From an uncultured Aquimarina sp. (GTDB lineage: Bacteria > Bacteroidota > Bacteroidia > Flavobacteriales > Flavobacteriaceae), in contig CANLRN010000031.1 in NCBI GenBank assembly GCA_947493495.1, forward strand, positions 1 through 43,133: a DNA stretch of 43,133 nt, given 5' to 3'. Of this stretch, positions 1 through 9,500 are shown in pieces (the first letter of the stretch is position 1; every line of letters begins with the position of its first letter). A model generated the notes under the pieces. It was not told the DNA's origin. It saw only the letters and a list, made by a program, of their open reading frames with translations, and did no database searches. Both the position numbers and the translations under genes were made by a program.

Positions 1-119
1 TTTCATTTTATGAAGAAAATATAGTAGAAAAAGAATGTCATTAGATGCGAAATTTTTATTCGTAAATCGTATAAAACCTTTCAAATTATAAAAATTGTTT
101 ATTCCTGATCAAACAGTAA

Positions 120-1421
120 TTAAAAATGCCATAGGGTGTTTTTTATATATTCAACCAGCGTATCATTAACTTGAGTTTTTTCTGCATAGTACTCCCAATC
201 TTTAACCGTATCATTAATCTGATCAATAATTTTTAATGGTTTTCTAATATTCATTGACTTTGCTAATACTACTAAATCTTCTTTAGTAATCTGTTCTCTT
301 TTTCCGTTAATCGATAGTGCGTGTTTACTTACCCATTGACTACCTGGTCTATATGCATGGCAGATATCATATCCCGGACTAATTTTCCATTCTGCATTTT
401 TTTCTAATACGAATGCAAAATTTTTTGTATGATCATCGCAATTTCTAGCAATTACGTTAAACACCAATCTTCTATACATTTGTTCAGCTTGCGGATATGG
501 TAATCGTAATAAGCGCATTGTTTGGAATAACTGCTCATAACTATAGGCTCCGACATCATTATAATCATAGTGTTGCATTGCACATAATGTCTGTACGTGG
601 TGTTTGCTCCCATCTTTCTCTCTATCAAAACGTTGTGTCATAAAATGTGCGCGCCCATTTTCTTCAAGCAATCGAGAAGGCATCATATCTATTCCGCAAG
701 CAGTAGCCATATAATAATATGCCATTTCTACTCTTCCATATCCTTTTGTAGTACCAAATTGTGCATCATCTACTCCATCTAACTTGATCAAATAATGTGT
801 AAATCCTTCTGGGATAAAATTTGTCTGTCCAGATTTTACCTCACCTGTTTCTTCATTATATGCAATGATAGCTTTAGCTCTAGCACCTCCGGCAGATGTG
901 CCAATCGTTAAAATATCTTGCATGGCCTTGAGCTCATTCTCTTGTACATTTGTTTTAAATTTTTCTCGTTCAGTGAGCATATTAGCTGCAACCTCTATAA
1001 GGCTATTTACTTCTAAATCAAATAATATTTCTTGACTATTAGCTGCAGGTTCAAATTCTAATGCTCCCATACCTCTAGAACCTATAAAACATAGCTTCTC
1101 TATCGGAGTCATACTTCCTTGAGGTCTTCCTTGTTGCGCCAGCCATCTATTTATAAGTCGATTACCATAACGATCAGGTAACATATCTGCTAATAATCCT
1201 GGAAGTCCATGAAAAGTGTTCTCTATAAAATGCTCTCGTGGTCGTAATTCTGGAAAATTATAAATTCTATTTTTTTGTAAGGGCATTTTTAGAGGCGCTA
1301 TTTCATAAGCCGTATTTACAAATTCTGGAGCGTATTCAAAAGATGCTGTTTGCATATTGTCATCCCATAGTACTGCTCCCACTAGCATCCCCCATATTTT
1401 TACTGATGCACTGTCTATCAT
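120..1421 (-). CDS. hipA: HipA-family serine/threonine kinase toxin
   Basis: Type II toxin of a HipBA pair; HipA kinases phosphorylate translation factors such as glutamyl-tRNA synthetase and cause growth arrest or persistence. The 433-residue protein has the HipA N-terminal domain (about residues 1-100) followed by the kinase fold. The loop GTSAGGARAKA near residue 174 matches the HipA substrate/ATP loop. NCDDHTKNF near 327-335 carries the catalytic Asp (D329, equivalent to E. coli D309), and GYDIC near 350 supplies the metal-binding Asp. All key residues are present, so it looks active. I chose the ATG at 1421, which overlaps the hipB stop as TAATG; an in-frame TTG at 1427 would add two residues. 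The overlap implies translational coupling to the antitoxin. Family assignment is firm; the cellular target is unknown. Confidence 0.93.
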   Translation of the reverse strand: MIDSASVKIWGMLVGAVLWDDNMQTASFEYAPEFVNTAYEIAPLKMPLQKNRIYNFPELRPREHFIENTFHGLPGLLADMLPDRYGNRLINRWLAQQGRPQGSMTPIEKLCFIGSRGMGALEFEPAANSQEILFDLEVNSLIEVAANMLTEREKFKTNVQENELKAMQDILTIGTSAGGARAKAIIAYNEETGEVKSGQTNFIPEGFTHYLIKLDGVDDAQFGTTKGYGRVEMAYYYMATACGIDMMPSRLLEENGRAHFMTQRFDREKDGSKHHVQTLCAMQHYDYNDVGAYSYEQLFQTMRLLRLPYPQAEQMYRRLVFNVIARNCDDHTKNFAFVLEKNAEWKISPGYDICHAYRPGSQWVSKHALSINGKREQITKEDLVVLAKSMNIRKPLKIIDQINDTVKDWEYYAEKTQVNDTLVEYIKNTLWHF

Positions 1422-1774
1422 TACCAATCACTTTTATTAATTTTAGTAATCTTAGATGTAGAAGAACCACTCGCTCTATGTCTTTCTTTCTTTTGCAATT
1501 TAACTGCTTCTAGCGGACTTATCGTATTCATTGTTTTAAAGTTATCTAGTACAAAAAGAATATCTAAAGCACGTAATATCTGAATCAATGATTGTAAAGT
1601 TATCGCTTCACCATTTTCTATTTTGCTAATTGTCCAACGATTCATTCCTGCAGCTGTAGCCACTTCTGCCTGTGTTCTATTCTTATGTATACGGCTTTTT
1701 TTGATGAATTTTCCTATATCTTGTATGATAGCATTATCCGTCATTGCTGCCCAATTAGTGTTGGTATTTACCAT
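1421..1774 (-). CDS. hipB: HipB-like XRE-family antitoxin
   Basis: Antitoxin and autorepressor of the hipBA pair. The 117-residue protein contains an XRE/Cro helix-turn-helix at about residues 17-70 (IGKFIKKSR, then TQAEVATAAGMNRWTISKIENG), followed by a basic C-terminal tail (ISPLEAVKLQKKERHR) typical of flavobacterial HipB proteins. It is upstream of hipA, the E. coli order, and its stop overlaps the hipA ATG by one base. Four inverted-repeat operator-like sites lie over and upstream of its start codon, one of them touching a TATATTTG promoter box, so autorepression is likely. Start codon is ATG. Confidence 0.92.
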   Translation of the reverse strand: MVNTNTNWAAMTDNAIIQDIGKFIKKSRIHKNRTQAEVATAAGMNRWTISKIENGEAITLQSLIQILRALDILFVLDNFKTMNTISPLEAVKLQKKERHRASGSSTSKITKINKSDW

Positions 1775-1775
1775 T
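1760..1775. promoter_or_regulatory. Operator-like repeat over the hipB start codon, hip site 1
   Basis: GTTGGT-ATTT-ACCATT contains the perfect 12-bp palindrome TGGTATTTACCA (1762-1773) and overlaps the hipB ATG (1774-1772). It shares the GTATTTAC centre with site 2 and is centred exactly 40 bp from it. A repressor here could block early elongation. The match to the other sites is weaker. Confidence 0.4.
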
Positions 1776-1797
1776 ATTACAGTATATATTATTACTA

Positions 1798-1817
1798 TTG
1801 ATAGTATTTACTATCAA
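1798..1817. promoter_or_regulatory. Operator-like inverted repeat, hip site 2
   Basis: TTGATAGTA-TT-TACTATCAA is a perfect 9+9 inverted repeat. Its 16-bp core (1800-1815, GATAGTATTTACTATC) is shared with three further sites centred at 1767.5, 1857.5 and 1897.5. It overlaps the putative hipBA -7 box, fitting an autorepressor site for HipB. Confidence 0.65.
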
Positions 1818-1822
1818 ATATA
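1815..1822 (-). promoter_or_regulatory. Putative hipBA promoter -7 box
   Basis: On the minus strand this reads TATATTTG, an exact match to the Bacteroidota -7 consensus TAnnTTTG, 41 bases upstream of the hipB ATG. It abuts and overlaps the operator-like repeat at 1798-1817. No clear TTG -33 element was found at the usual distance, so the call is moderate. Confidence 0.5.
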
Positions 1823-1849
1823 CAAAAAACAATGAAAAAAATAAATAAA

Positions 1850-1865
1850 GTTAGTTTTTACTAAC
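1850..1865. promoter_or_regulatory. Operator-like inverted repeat, hip site 3
   Basis: GTTAGT-TTTT-ACTAAC is a perfect 6-4-6 inverted repeat with the same layout as the site at 1800-1815, centre-to-centre 50 bp upstream of it. It lies between hipB and the divergent marR-like gene. Confidence 0.6.
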
Positions 1866-1889
1866 ATAATATGAATAAAATATTCTAAT

Positions 1890-1905
1890 GATAGCAAAAA
1901 CTAAC
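1890..1905. promoter_or_regulatory. Operator-like imperfect inverted repeat, hip site 4
   Basis: GATAGC-AAAA-ACTAAC matches the 6-4-6 pattern of the two stronger sites with two arm mismatches, centred 40 bp beyond site 3. It is supported mainly by its spacing and its similarity to the other sites. Confidence 0.45.
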
Positions 1906-1998
1906 ACATTTTATTATTTACAGAAGCTAAGAATTTGCTAGAGAATACTAGGGGTACTAACTGGGCTTATTAGATATAAAAAATATTTACTATTTTTA

Positions 1999-2024
1999 CA
2001 TAAGCATTTATATAAATACTTATG
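1999..2024. promoter_or_regulatory. 26-bp palindrome over the marR-like start codon
   Basis: The sequence starts CATAAG, has the central TTTATATAAA, and ends CTTATG; 24 of 26 positions are self-complementary. The last bases are the ATG of the MarR-family gene. MarR proteins bind 16-20 bp palindromes in their own promoters, so this is probably the autoregulatory operator. Confidence 0.6.
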
Positions 2025-2510
2025 AAAGATACTTTACAAGAACTTGCAGAACTAGGTTTAGGATCAAGATTTAATCGCCTAAGTGAGTATCTAATGAAAG
2101 AAACTCAAATCGTATATGACACCTTACACATCGATTTTGATCCTTATTTATTTCCTGTTTTTAGAATTATAGTAGATCAAAAAAACACAACTACTACAGA
2201 AATACAAGAACAATTACAGTTTACCCAACCAGCCATAACCCATGCCTTAAAAAAAATAGCCAGCAAAGGGTTCATAACGTTTAAAATTGACAAAATCGAT
2301 AAAAGGAAAAAGCTTTTTCAATTATCTGCCAAAGGAAAAAAAATACATCTACAATTGCTTCCTGTATGGGATGCAATTGATAAGCAGGTAAAATGGTTAA
2401 CCGAAGGGAGTTCTTTAAGCCTGACACGTCATTTAACGTATATGGAAAATCAATTCAGAGAAAAATCATTGAGCAAACGAATATTAGAACATTTAAAACA
2501 ATCTTTATGA
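2022..2510 (+). CDS. MarR-family transcriptional regulator
   Basis: A 162-residue winged-helix protein. The DNA-binding core spans about residues 55-105 (TEIQEQLQFTQPAITHALKKI, then the wing KIDKIDKRKKLFQLSAKG), with flanking helices for dimerisation. The family represses or activates stress, efflux and catabolic genes in response to small ligands. Its stop overlaps the start of the GNAT gene (ATGA), so the two are translated from one message, which suggests the regulator controls its acetyltransferase partner. The ATG lies inside a 26-bp palindrome that is probably its own operator. The ligand cannot be deduced. Confidence 0.88.
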   Translation: MKDTLQELAELGLGSRFNRLSEYLMKETQIVYDTLHIDFDPYLFPVFRIIVDQKNTTTTEIQEQLQFTQPAITHALKKIASKGFITFKIDKIDKRKKLFQLSAKGKKIHLQLLPVWDAIDKQVKWLTEGSSLSLTRHLTYMENQFREKSLSKRILEHLKQSL

Positions 2511-2977
2511 GTATCAAGAAAATAGAGATTATACCATTTGATCCCATATATGCTAAGAATTTTGCAGCGCTAAACGTCGAATGGTTAGAAAAATATTTCG
2601 TTGTAGAACCCCATGATTTTGATTTGCTGGAACAATGCGAAAAAACTATTATCAGTAAGGGAGGTTATATTTTCTTTGCCAAAATTGAAAATGATATAGC
2701 AGGTACGTTCTCTTTGATTAAGGTTGAAGAAAAAGTTTATGAACTGGGAAAAATGGCAGTATCTCCAAAATTTCAAGGACAAAGAATAGGCCAAGAACTC
2801 CTTACTTTTTGCCTGCAATTTTCTAGAGAGCAACAATGGAACAAACTTATACTCTATTCTAATACTATACTCAAAAATGCTATCCATATCTATAAAAAAT
2901 ATGGTTTTGTAGAAATAGCACTAGAATCTAATGCTCCATACCTGCGGAGCAATATTAAGATGGAATATGTTTTATAA
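2507..2977 (+). CDS. GNAT-family N-acetyltransferase
   Basis: Transfers an acetyl group from acetyl-CoA to an amine; the substrate is unknown. The 156-residue protein has the GNAT fold, with the acetyl-CoA pyrophosphate-binding motif A near residues 83-95 (MAVSPKFQGQRIG, with Q-x-x-G) and motif B near the C-terminus (NAIHIYKKYGFVEI). I start at the ATG at 2507, which overlaps the marR-like stop as ATGA; the frame is open further upstream (from 2393), but that part lies inside the preceding gene and looks non-native. Likely cotranscribed with the regulator. Confidence 0.87.
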   Translation: MSIKKIEIIPFDPIYAKNFAALNVEWLEKYFVVEPHDFDLLEQCEKTIISKGGYIFFAKIENDIAGTFSLIKVEEKVYELGKMAVSPKFQGQRIGQELLTFCLQFSREQQWNKLILYSNTILKNAIHIYKKYGFVEIALESNAPYLRSNIKMEYVL

Positions 2978-3219
2978 TTACTATATCAGACTAGCATCCC
3001 CATATATGAACCCACCAATACATTATCACTCAAAAAAATATTGAATGATTAACATAGTTCCAATATGCAACCAACTATTTATAGATGGGCACTACTTGCA
3101 AAATTTATAAGCATCCCTATTTTCTAACAAAACTATTATGGCTTTTTATTTTGATTACTCAACTAATACTAACATTAAGGTCACAATATTTATTATTTTT
3201 ACATTTTTAAACTCAAGTT

Positions 3220-4068
3220 ATGAAGTATTATATCATTCTTATTACTTTATTACTACTCTTCTTTTCTTGGGATGGGTATTCGCAAGAAAATCCTGAAAAA
3301 GAACAACATAAAATGACGAGATGGCAAATGCTAAAGTATGACGGTGTTTCGGCATTTGGTGGCATAAAACACGCATATACTCAGCCTTTTAAATGGAAAG
3401 GCAAGGACTGGGCAACCTTTGGAGGTATTGTAGCAGGAAGTGCACTTCTCTATATAATCGATGAACCTGCTAATGATTTTTTTACAGATCAAGAAGATGA
3501 TATCCCAGGAATTGTAAAAGAAGCTGGATTTCGTTTTGGAAAACCATTAGTTAACTATGGGTTAACGACAAGTGTATATGCTTTTGGACTGATTACCAAA
3601 AATGAAAAAGTACGAAAAACAGGAGTGCTACTTATTGCTTCTGCTACTGCTGGAGGTATTATCCAAACAGTAAGCAAAACGCTTGCTGGGCGTGCCAGAC
3701 CACATACTGGAAAAGGTAATGACAGCTTTAAGTTTTATAGTAAAGAAGCTGACTATCACTCGTTACCTTCGGGTCACGCAATCTTATCATTTACAACTAT
3801 ATATGCTATTTCTAAGCAGTTTAAAAACCCATATATAAAAGGCGGGCTATATACCATTGGTTTATTATCGCCTATATCACGCTTATGGCAAGGGGCGCAT
3901 TGGTTAACTGATGTTACGCTAGGCGTAGTACTTAGTGTCGTCATTGTAGACGGTATCGATAATTACCTAAACAAAAAAGAGCGATATGCACACCATAGCA
4001 AAAAAAATAAAATAAAATGGGATCTCAGTATTGGAGCAGGGCAACTGGGGGTTATCGGAAAATTCTAA
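3220..4068 (+). CDS. PAP2-family membrane phosphatase
   Basis: Predicted acid phosphatase of lipid phosphates (phosphatidate, lipid A or undecaprenyl diphosphate type) acting at the envelope. The 282-residue protein has an N-terminal signal sequence (residues 1-22, ending YSQ) and several hydrophobic helices. The full PAP2 signature is present: K153-x6-R160P161, P183-S-G-H186, and S220-R221-x5-H227-x3-D231. The active site therefore appears intact. It stands alone between the GNAT gene and a convergent operon, 242 bp after the former. It is unrelated in detail to the second PAP2-superfamily protein at 5158-6516. The exact substrate is open. Confidence 0.88.
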   Translation: MKYYIILITLLLLFFSWDGYSQENPEKEQHKMTRWQMLKYDGVSAFGGIKHAYTQPFKWKGKDWATFGGIVAGSALLYIIDEPANDFFTDQEDDIPGIVKEAGFRFGKPLVNYGLTTSVYAFGLITKNEKVRKTGVLLIASATAGGIIQTVSKTLAGRARPHTGKGNDSFKFYSKEADYHSLPSGHAILSFTTIYAISKQFKNPYIKGGLYTIGLLSPISRLWQGAHWLTDVTLGVVLSVVIVDGIDNYLNKKERYAHHSKKNKIKWDLSIGAGQLGVIGKF

Positions 4069-4250
4069 AAAGCAATACGTATTAATGAGCATAAAATAGC
4101 AAGGACTGGGTGTAATCCCAATTAATTTATACAATGACGCATGTCAACTCGTTCTTTTTCTCTCTAAAAAATAATATTGGCTTTGATACGAAATTATACA
4201 ATTCTCATATAGATATGGTTCGATTTTTTTAGCTATTCATTCAAGCTATA

Positions 4251-5156
4251 TCACTTTATCGGAAGAAATATTTCTGCTTTCCATTGTAATTCATCTCCTC
4301 CTTGCATAGGGTTGTTATAAAAAATTTCGATCGGGGTCTTCTCTACAGCAATATTATTTATAGTAGCATATTCTAATAATGAAAACCACGCTTGGTCACT
4401 ATTTCTGTAATTCCCAAAATAGGTTGCTTTTAATGCTTTTCTAGGGATTTGTTCTCTATATTTAATGGTAGAAGACGTTTTTAGAGAATCTTTGTTTATG
4501 ATAGGAAATCCATAATTGAACCAAATAGAGTCTGACTTCAGATCCCAACGCTCTACAACAATCAAAGGGAGTATTTTTTTTGTAAAACTATTTCTGGGGA
4601 TCTTCGGAAAAAGATCTCTATTCGCTGTGATCATCCCCTTTGCTTTATCAGGTCTTTTAGTTTTTCTAGAGATACAGGCGTATTCTACACTAGGGATTTC
4701 ATCCACTCCATCTATATGAACTCGAAAACTTTTGCTAAAATCGATCAAAATTTTATGATAGCCTTTCATTTGTTCTTTATAGGAATCGACAAAATCAGAA
4801 GTCCCTGTTAATACCGACATTCTATTACTTATCGATTTTTTTTCTGAAACATAGCCAACAGTGATTTTGGTGATCGTATCCTCTATTGTTTTAAAATGCC
4901 AATCTAAAATAAAAGTATCTTCTGGACTCTTAAATTTTTGCTTTATTGTTTTCAGTAAGACGGTATCTATAATAGTAACATTCTGAATTTTTTCTGATGC
5001 TGTCTCCCAAGAATCTATAGCTAATGTATTATAATACAAGCTTCCAGGAGCAGCATTTACTTTAAAACTAACTTGATAATCATATTGTTTAATAAAAAAA
5101 TACCATAGCACTATCATTAAGACAGCTATCAAAATTAACGTAATACTTTTCTTCAT
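4251..5156 (-). CDS. Membrane-anchored SRPBCC/GyrI-like domain protein
   Basis: A 301-residue protein with one N-terminal membrane segment (about residues 4-22). The region to about residue 170 resembles an SRPBCC (polyketide cyclase/START-like) ligand-binding fold. The C-terminal 70-80 residues (ATYFGNYRNSDQAW, then PIEIFYNN and the end EIFLPIK) resemble a GyrI-like small-molecule-binding domain. It has no enzymatic motif and no DNA-binding region, so it probably binds a small hydrophobic or cationic ligand at the membrane. It is the last gene of the SusCD operon: the preceding stop and this ATG are separated by one base. The domain calls are from sequence feel only; the role is unknown. Confidence 0.6.
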   Translation of the reverse strand: MKKSITLILIAVLMIVLWYFFIKQYDYQVSFKVNAAPGSLYYNTLAIDSWETASEKIQNVTIIDTVLLKTIKQKFKSPEDTFILDWHFKTIEDTITKITVGYVSEKKSISNRMSVLTGTSDFVDSYKEQMKGYHKILIDFSKSFRVHIDGVDEIPSVEYACISRKTKRPDKAKGMITANRDLFPKIPRNSFTKKILPLIVVERWDLKSDSIWFNYGFPIINKDSLKTSSTIKYREQIPRKALKATYFGNYRNSDQAWFSLLEYATINNIAVEKTPIEIFYNNPMQGGDELQWKAEIFLPIK

Positions 5157-5157
5157 A

Positions 5158-6516
5158 CTAATTAGAACTTGCTACATCAATCTTTGATGTATTCATTTTC
5201 AACTTATTTATTACAAAATTTCCTAGTTCTCGTCCTTGGTCTAACCCTAAATCGATCGCTGCTCTATAGTGTATCCCACCATATAATCTACTTATTGCGG
5301 CTTCCTCAGCGGCTTTATTAAAAGACACAAAAGACCGAATTGGCAATCCATATTGTAGTTCTGTATCATCATCAAAGGCAAAATTATCTCCAAAAATAGC
5401 TGTTAGTACAGTAGATGCAGCTCCAGATACTACAGAATGACCACTGGTATACTCAGGAAATGGCGGTGTTTGTAGAACTGGAGTCCAGTTCTCATCAATA
5501 TGTTGATTAATTAGAGTTTCTGGACGAATTAGATTGCTTCTATATTTTTCATCCCAACAGCTAATAAATGCATCCGAAATCGCAATAGATGTTTTGGTAT
5601 ATGCAAAAACTGTTTTGGCAAAATCAGCGCCTGTTTTTCTACATGCTATTTTACAGATTCCAATCCAATGCGCCCCTGGCGTAATTTTCTTCGTAGCAAA
5701 CATCAAATGCCCTTTATGCGTAGATACATATGGGTTACAATCCCAGAACTGAGCTATTTCTAGTTTTTCTGAATTTTCTCCTTCTTCTTTAATCTTCATA
5801 CCTACTTCATAGGTTTCTATCAGTTCTTTATAAAAAGGAGTGTCTTTTTCTAAAGAAAAATCAGGGTATCTAGCGGGTTTAAACTGTGATGATGAGTCTA
5901 TAATAGAAGGTCTAATCTCTTTCCAATGCGGCTCAATCCCATCCATATAATCTGGCGGGGTGGGTTGCCATCTCGAAGGGTCTTCGGTATTTACCGAAAA
6001 CTTAGGCATCGTTCGGGTCTGTGCATACTTATCTGAAGCAAACCAGTTTTTAATATGTACAGCCACCTCTTCTCCGTATGCTTTAGAATCACTAAATGTT
6101 ACAGCATCTTGGAGTTTCCACAAATTATATATACTATCTTGATATACTTGTACTTTATCCTCAGAAAACAAAAGAGATTTTCCAACTTCTAGATATGCAA
6201 CTACTGCAGAGAGTTTGTAATTGATATTTTTGGTGGTATCTGCTACCTGCACCTTATGTAGATCGTGTAATTGATTGGATAAGGTAGCATACTTATTATT
6301 TTCTTGTCTGATCACCTCATATGCCGCAATATTAGCATAGTTATATATTCTACTTGCTACAGGAGGAGAAAAAATATCATGTACCATGGTCTCCGTGATT
6401 TTATCAACCGCCTTATGATACTCATCAGGAGTAATGATAATTTCTTGAACTTCTTTTTGGCAACTGCTCAATAGAGCTATAAAAGAAACTAAAAACAACT
6501 TCTTAAACGTTGCCAT
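5158..6516 (-). CDS. Vanadium-haloperoxidase-like PAP2-superfamily lipoprotein
   Basis: Related to vanadium chloroperoxidases and bacterial acid phosphatases, which share one vanadate/phosphate pocket. From the ATG at 6516 the 452-residue protein has a lipoprotein signal (FLVSFIALLSSC, Cys19), placing it in the envelope. Pocket residues: K324-x6-R331P332, TSGH with H360, and S409-R410-x5-H416. TSGH replaces the usual PSGH and the terminal Asp of the PAP2 motif is absent, both of which I believe occur in haloperoxidase-type members. Whether it oxidises halide or removes phosphate cannot be told. The frame opens at 6561, but those starts overlap the preceding gene and would bury the signal peptide. 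It follows the ASPIC protein at 10-bp spacing. Confidence 0.82.
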   Translation of the reverse strand: MATFKKLFLVSFIALLSSCQKEVQEIIITPDEYHKAVDKITETMVHDIFSPPVASRIYNYANIAAYEVIRQENNKYATLSNQLHDLHKVQVADTTKNINYKLSAVVAYLEVGKSLLFSEDKVQVYQDSIYNLWKLQDAVTFSDSKAYGEEVAVHIKNWFASDKYAQTRTMPKFSVNTEDPSRWQPTPPDYMDGIEPHWKEIRPSIIDSSSQFKPARYPDFSLEKDTPFYKELIETYEVGMKIKEEGENSEKLEIAQFWDCNPYVSTHKGHLMFATKKITPGAHWIGICKIACRKTGADFAKTVFAYTKTSIAISDAFISCWDEKYRSNLIRPETLINQHIDENWTPVLQTPPFPEYTSGHSVVSGAASTVLTAIFGDNFAFDDDTELQYGLPIRSFVSFNKAAEEAAISRLYGGIHYRAAIDLGLDQGRELGNFVINKLKMNTSKIDVASSN

Positions 6517-6526
6517 GAATGGCATT

Positions 6527-9500
6527 TTATTTAACCATTTCATAAATCGCTGCTTTCTCATTATTGAATGTGATTAATAGATATTCTTTATTTGCAAAAT
6601 TAATAATATTTAGCCCTCTAACCATTTTTTGATGTAAGTTGATACCATGTTCTTCACTTTCTATAATTGTATTGACATTTTTTACAATGGCTCCTCCAAA
6701 TCCATCGAACCTCCCATGATATGGAATCACTCCAAAATAATTACCCGCCATCAATACTTCCTGCTTTTGATCTTTATCAAAATCATACTTACACATGGAT
6801 AAAATGGGAGCTAATTGTAATGAATTTTGAAAAGGGACAAAGGTAAACTTTCCATTATCATTTCTCAAATATCCAGAAGCCAGTTCATGCACTTTCAGTA
6901 AATTTGCTTTTTCTAATACTTTTGGATCAAAAATTTCTTCTATCGTTCTCCCAGCAAAACTTTTATATGTAGTAAATTTCTTTTTTAGATAATTCAACTG
7001 AGCTGCTAATTCATCCAACCCCATCGCAGTATAGTACTTTTTATTTTTAGGCAATGCCACAACTGTTTCTGTTGTACCATTACCATCAAAATCATCATAG
7101 TACAGTTTTAAGGGATAATTGTGCGAAGCAGTGAATTTAGAATTCAGCCCAAAATTACCCAACAGATAATCTGTATCTCCATCCTGATCGATATCAAAAT
7201 CTATGATAGATTGCCACAGTCCGTTTAATTTTTCTGGTAAGACTTTTTGAGTTATATCGATGAGGTTTCCATTATTGTTTTTAAAAAAATGAGGTTTCAT
7301 CCATTCTCCGATCACTATTAAATCTGTACTCTTATCATTATCAAAATCACTCCAGAGAGCATCGGTTACCATTCCTATTTTTTGTAACGCCTTATTTTCT
7401 TTTATGCTAAAATTTCCATTGTCATTGACCAATAGATATGAGTTAGGCATTTTGCCAAAATCATTGGATACCGCATATCCTCCTAAAAAGACATCAAGAT
7501 CTCCATCAGCATCTATATCAAAAGGCTTACTAACCGACTCGTGTTCATATAACTCAGGGAAATCACTTTTGACCATCCCAGAGGCAGTGTTAAGGTACAA
7601 TCGATCCACTAATTGTTCTGATTTACCAAAAAACTCTCCCCCAGAAGATGTTACCAAAAGGTCTTGTTTATTATCATTATTAAAATCTCTGATACTTGCT
7701 ACCACATCTTCTTTTTTGTTATCCCCTGCGAGAAAGCTCGAAGTTTCTTCTCTAAATCCGCTAGCGGTCTGGTAATATATTTTAGAGGATTCTTGTTTAG
7801 AACTCCCAAAGAAAATATCGTCTTTCCCGTCTCCATTTAAGTCTCCTATTGCAGTAGCAGGTCCTTGATCAGAAATCTTATACGGTATTAATTTCTGTCG
7901 GTTAAAATCTGTATAGTTATTCTCTTTATGTTCATAGTTTAACCCTGGAATTGAATCCATTTTTTTAAACCAAACTTTTGGTTTGGGGAACAACTTAGTA
8001 TATTCTACCGCATCTCTCTTGTGTAAAAGTTTAATTGTTAAGGTTTGATTGGTAGTTATATTTTCTGCTACCTGAATCGTATGGTCTGGCCATACTATTT
8101 TTAAGGAATCTACAGTAGTAGCTGCTCCATACCCGAAGTGGATTATAGGTTCTGAAGAGGATTGGAATCCTTTTGTGGTAAACAATTGTTTATATTGCAT
8201 TATCCCATTGTGATAAGAAATTACTTTTGTGCCTATCCCTAATATATTATTACCTTTAAAATCAAATTTTAGTTTTAAAAATGTATGTGTATTGTTGGTT
8301 TTATTTATATATAAACTAGCCGTTGCATTGATATTATTAGTCACAATATCCAGATCTCCATCATTATCAAAATCAGCATATGCGCTACCCGTAGATGCTG
8401 TTGCTTCTTCTGGAAACCAAGAAGCAGAAGTATCTGTAAACTGAATCCCTTTAGCTCCTTTAAAAAAACGATTCTTCACTAATCCAGAGGGCATGATGTC
8501 TAGTGCCTCATTATCCACTAGTTTCGAACTATTAAGTTGTTCCTTGATCTTTTGGTTAGAAATATATTTGATATAATCCAGGTTATTAGGTCGTTTGGGT
8601 ATTCCATTGGATATAAAAATATCTTGTTCTCCATCCTGATCATAATCTGCAAACAAAGCAGACCAACTCCAATCTGTTGAAGCAATACCGCCCAATAAGG
8701 CTGTTTCTGCAAAATAATCTCCTCGGTTGATCTGTAACATATTACGGGCATACTGATAGTGGTACCCTAACCGATGAATACGCATCTGTAGCATATCTAC
8801 AGTTTCATCGCCTGCTGAGGCTTTGAGTATGGATTCATCTTCGGGAGTCATATCTAAGGTGAGAATATCTGTATATCCATCATGGTTAATATCTGTAGCA
8901 TCGCTCCCCATAGAAAATCGACTGGTATGTCCAAAATTTTCTTTTAGCACTTCATTAAATGTTCCGTTTCCATTATTGAGATAATAATAATCATCTTCGT
9001 GAAAATCATTACTCACATATATATCCGTATATCCATCATTATTAAAATCTGTAGTAGCAATCCCAAGGCCGTATCCATTTCCACCTCCATAAATTCCTGA
9101 TTCTTCACTTACATCAATAAAGGTTCCATCATCATTGCGCAATAGTTTATCTCCACTTCTTGCGTTTCTTTTATAGCGAAGTGAGGCTCTCCCAAAAGAG
9201 TTTTGAGTATGAATCGCATGATTGAGCAAATACATATCTAGGTCTCCATCATTATCGTAATCAAAAAAGCTCGCCGAAGTTGTATAATTCTGAAAATCCA
9301 GTCCATACTCTGCTCCTTTTTCGGTAAAAGTATTATCACCATTATTGATATACAATTCATTTTTACCTTGTAAACCTTGTAACCCCACCACAGCACATAC
9401 ATAGATATCCATATATCCATCTCCATTAATATCTGCCATGACAGTTCCTGTATTCCATTCTGAATTCCCTGCTACACCTGCACTATCTGTAATATCTTCG

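Noticed and set aside
2393..2506. Upstream extension of the GNAT reading frame
   Set aside because: It lies entirely within the MarR coding sequence in another frame; the ATGA overlap at 2507 and the normal GNAT N-terminus favour the later start.
4200..4250. Short TAGCT / AGCTA stem as a terminator for the convergent genes
   Set aside because: Only five base pairs, and the T-run lies on the wrong side for the plus-strand gene, with A residues following it on the minus strand.
6517..6561. Upstream starts of the haloperoxidase-like gene
   Set aside because: They overlap the previous gene or give an N-terminus placed before the lipoprotein signal; kept only as an alternative.
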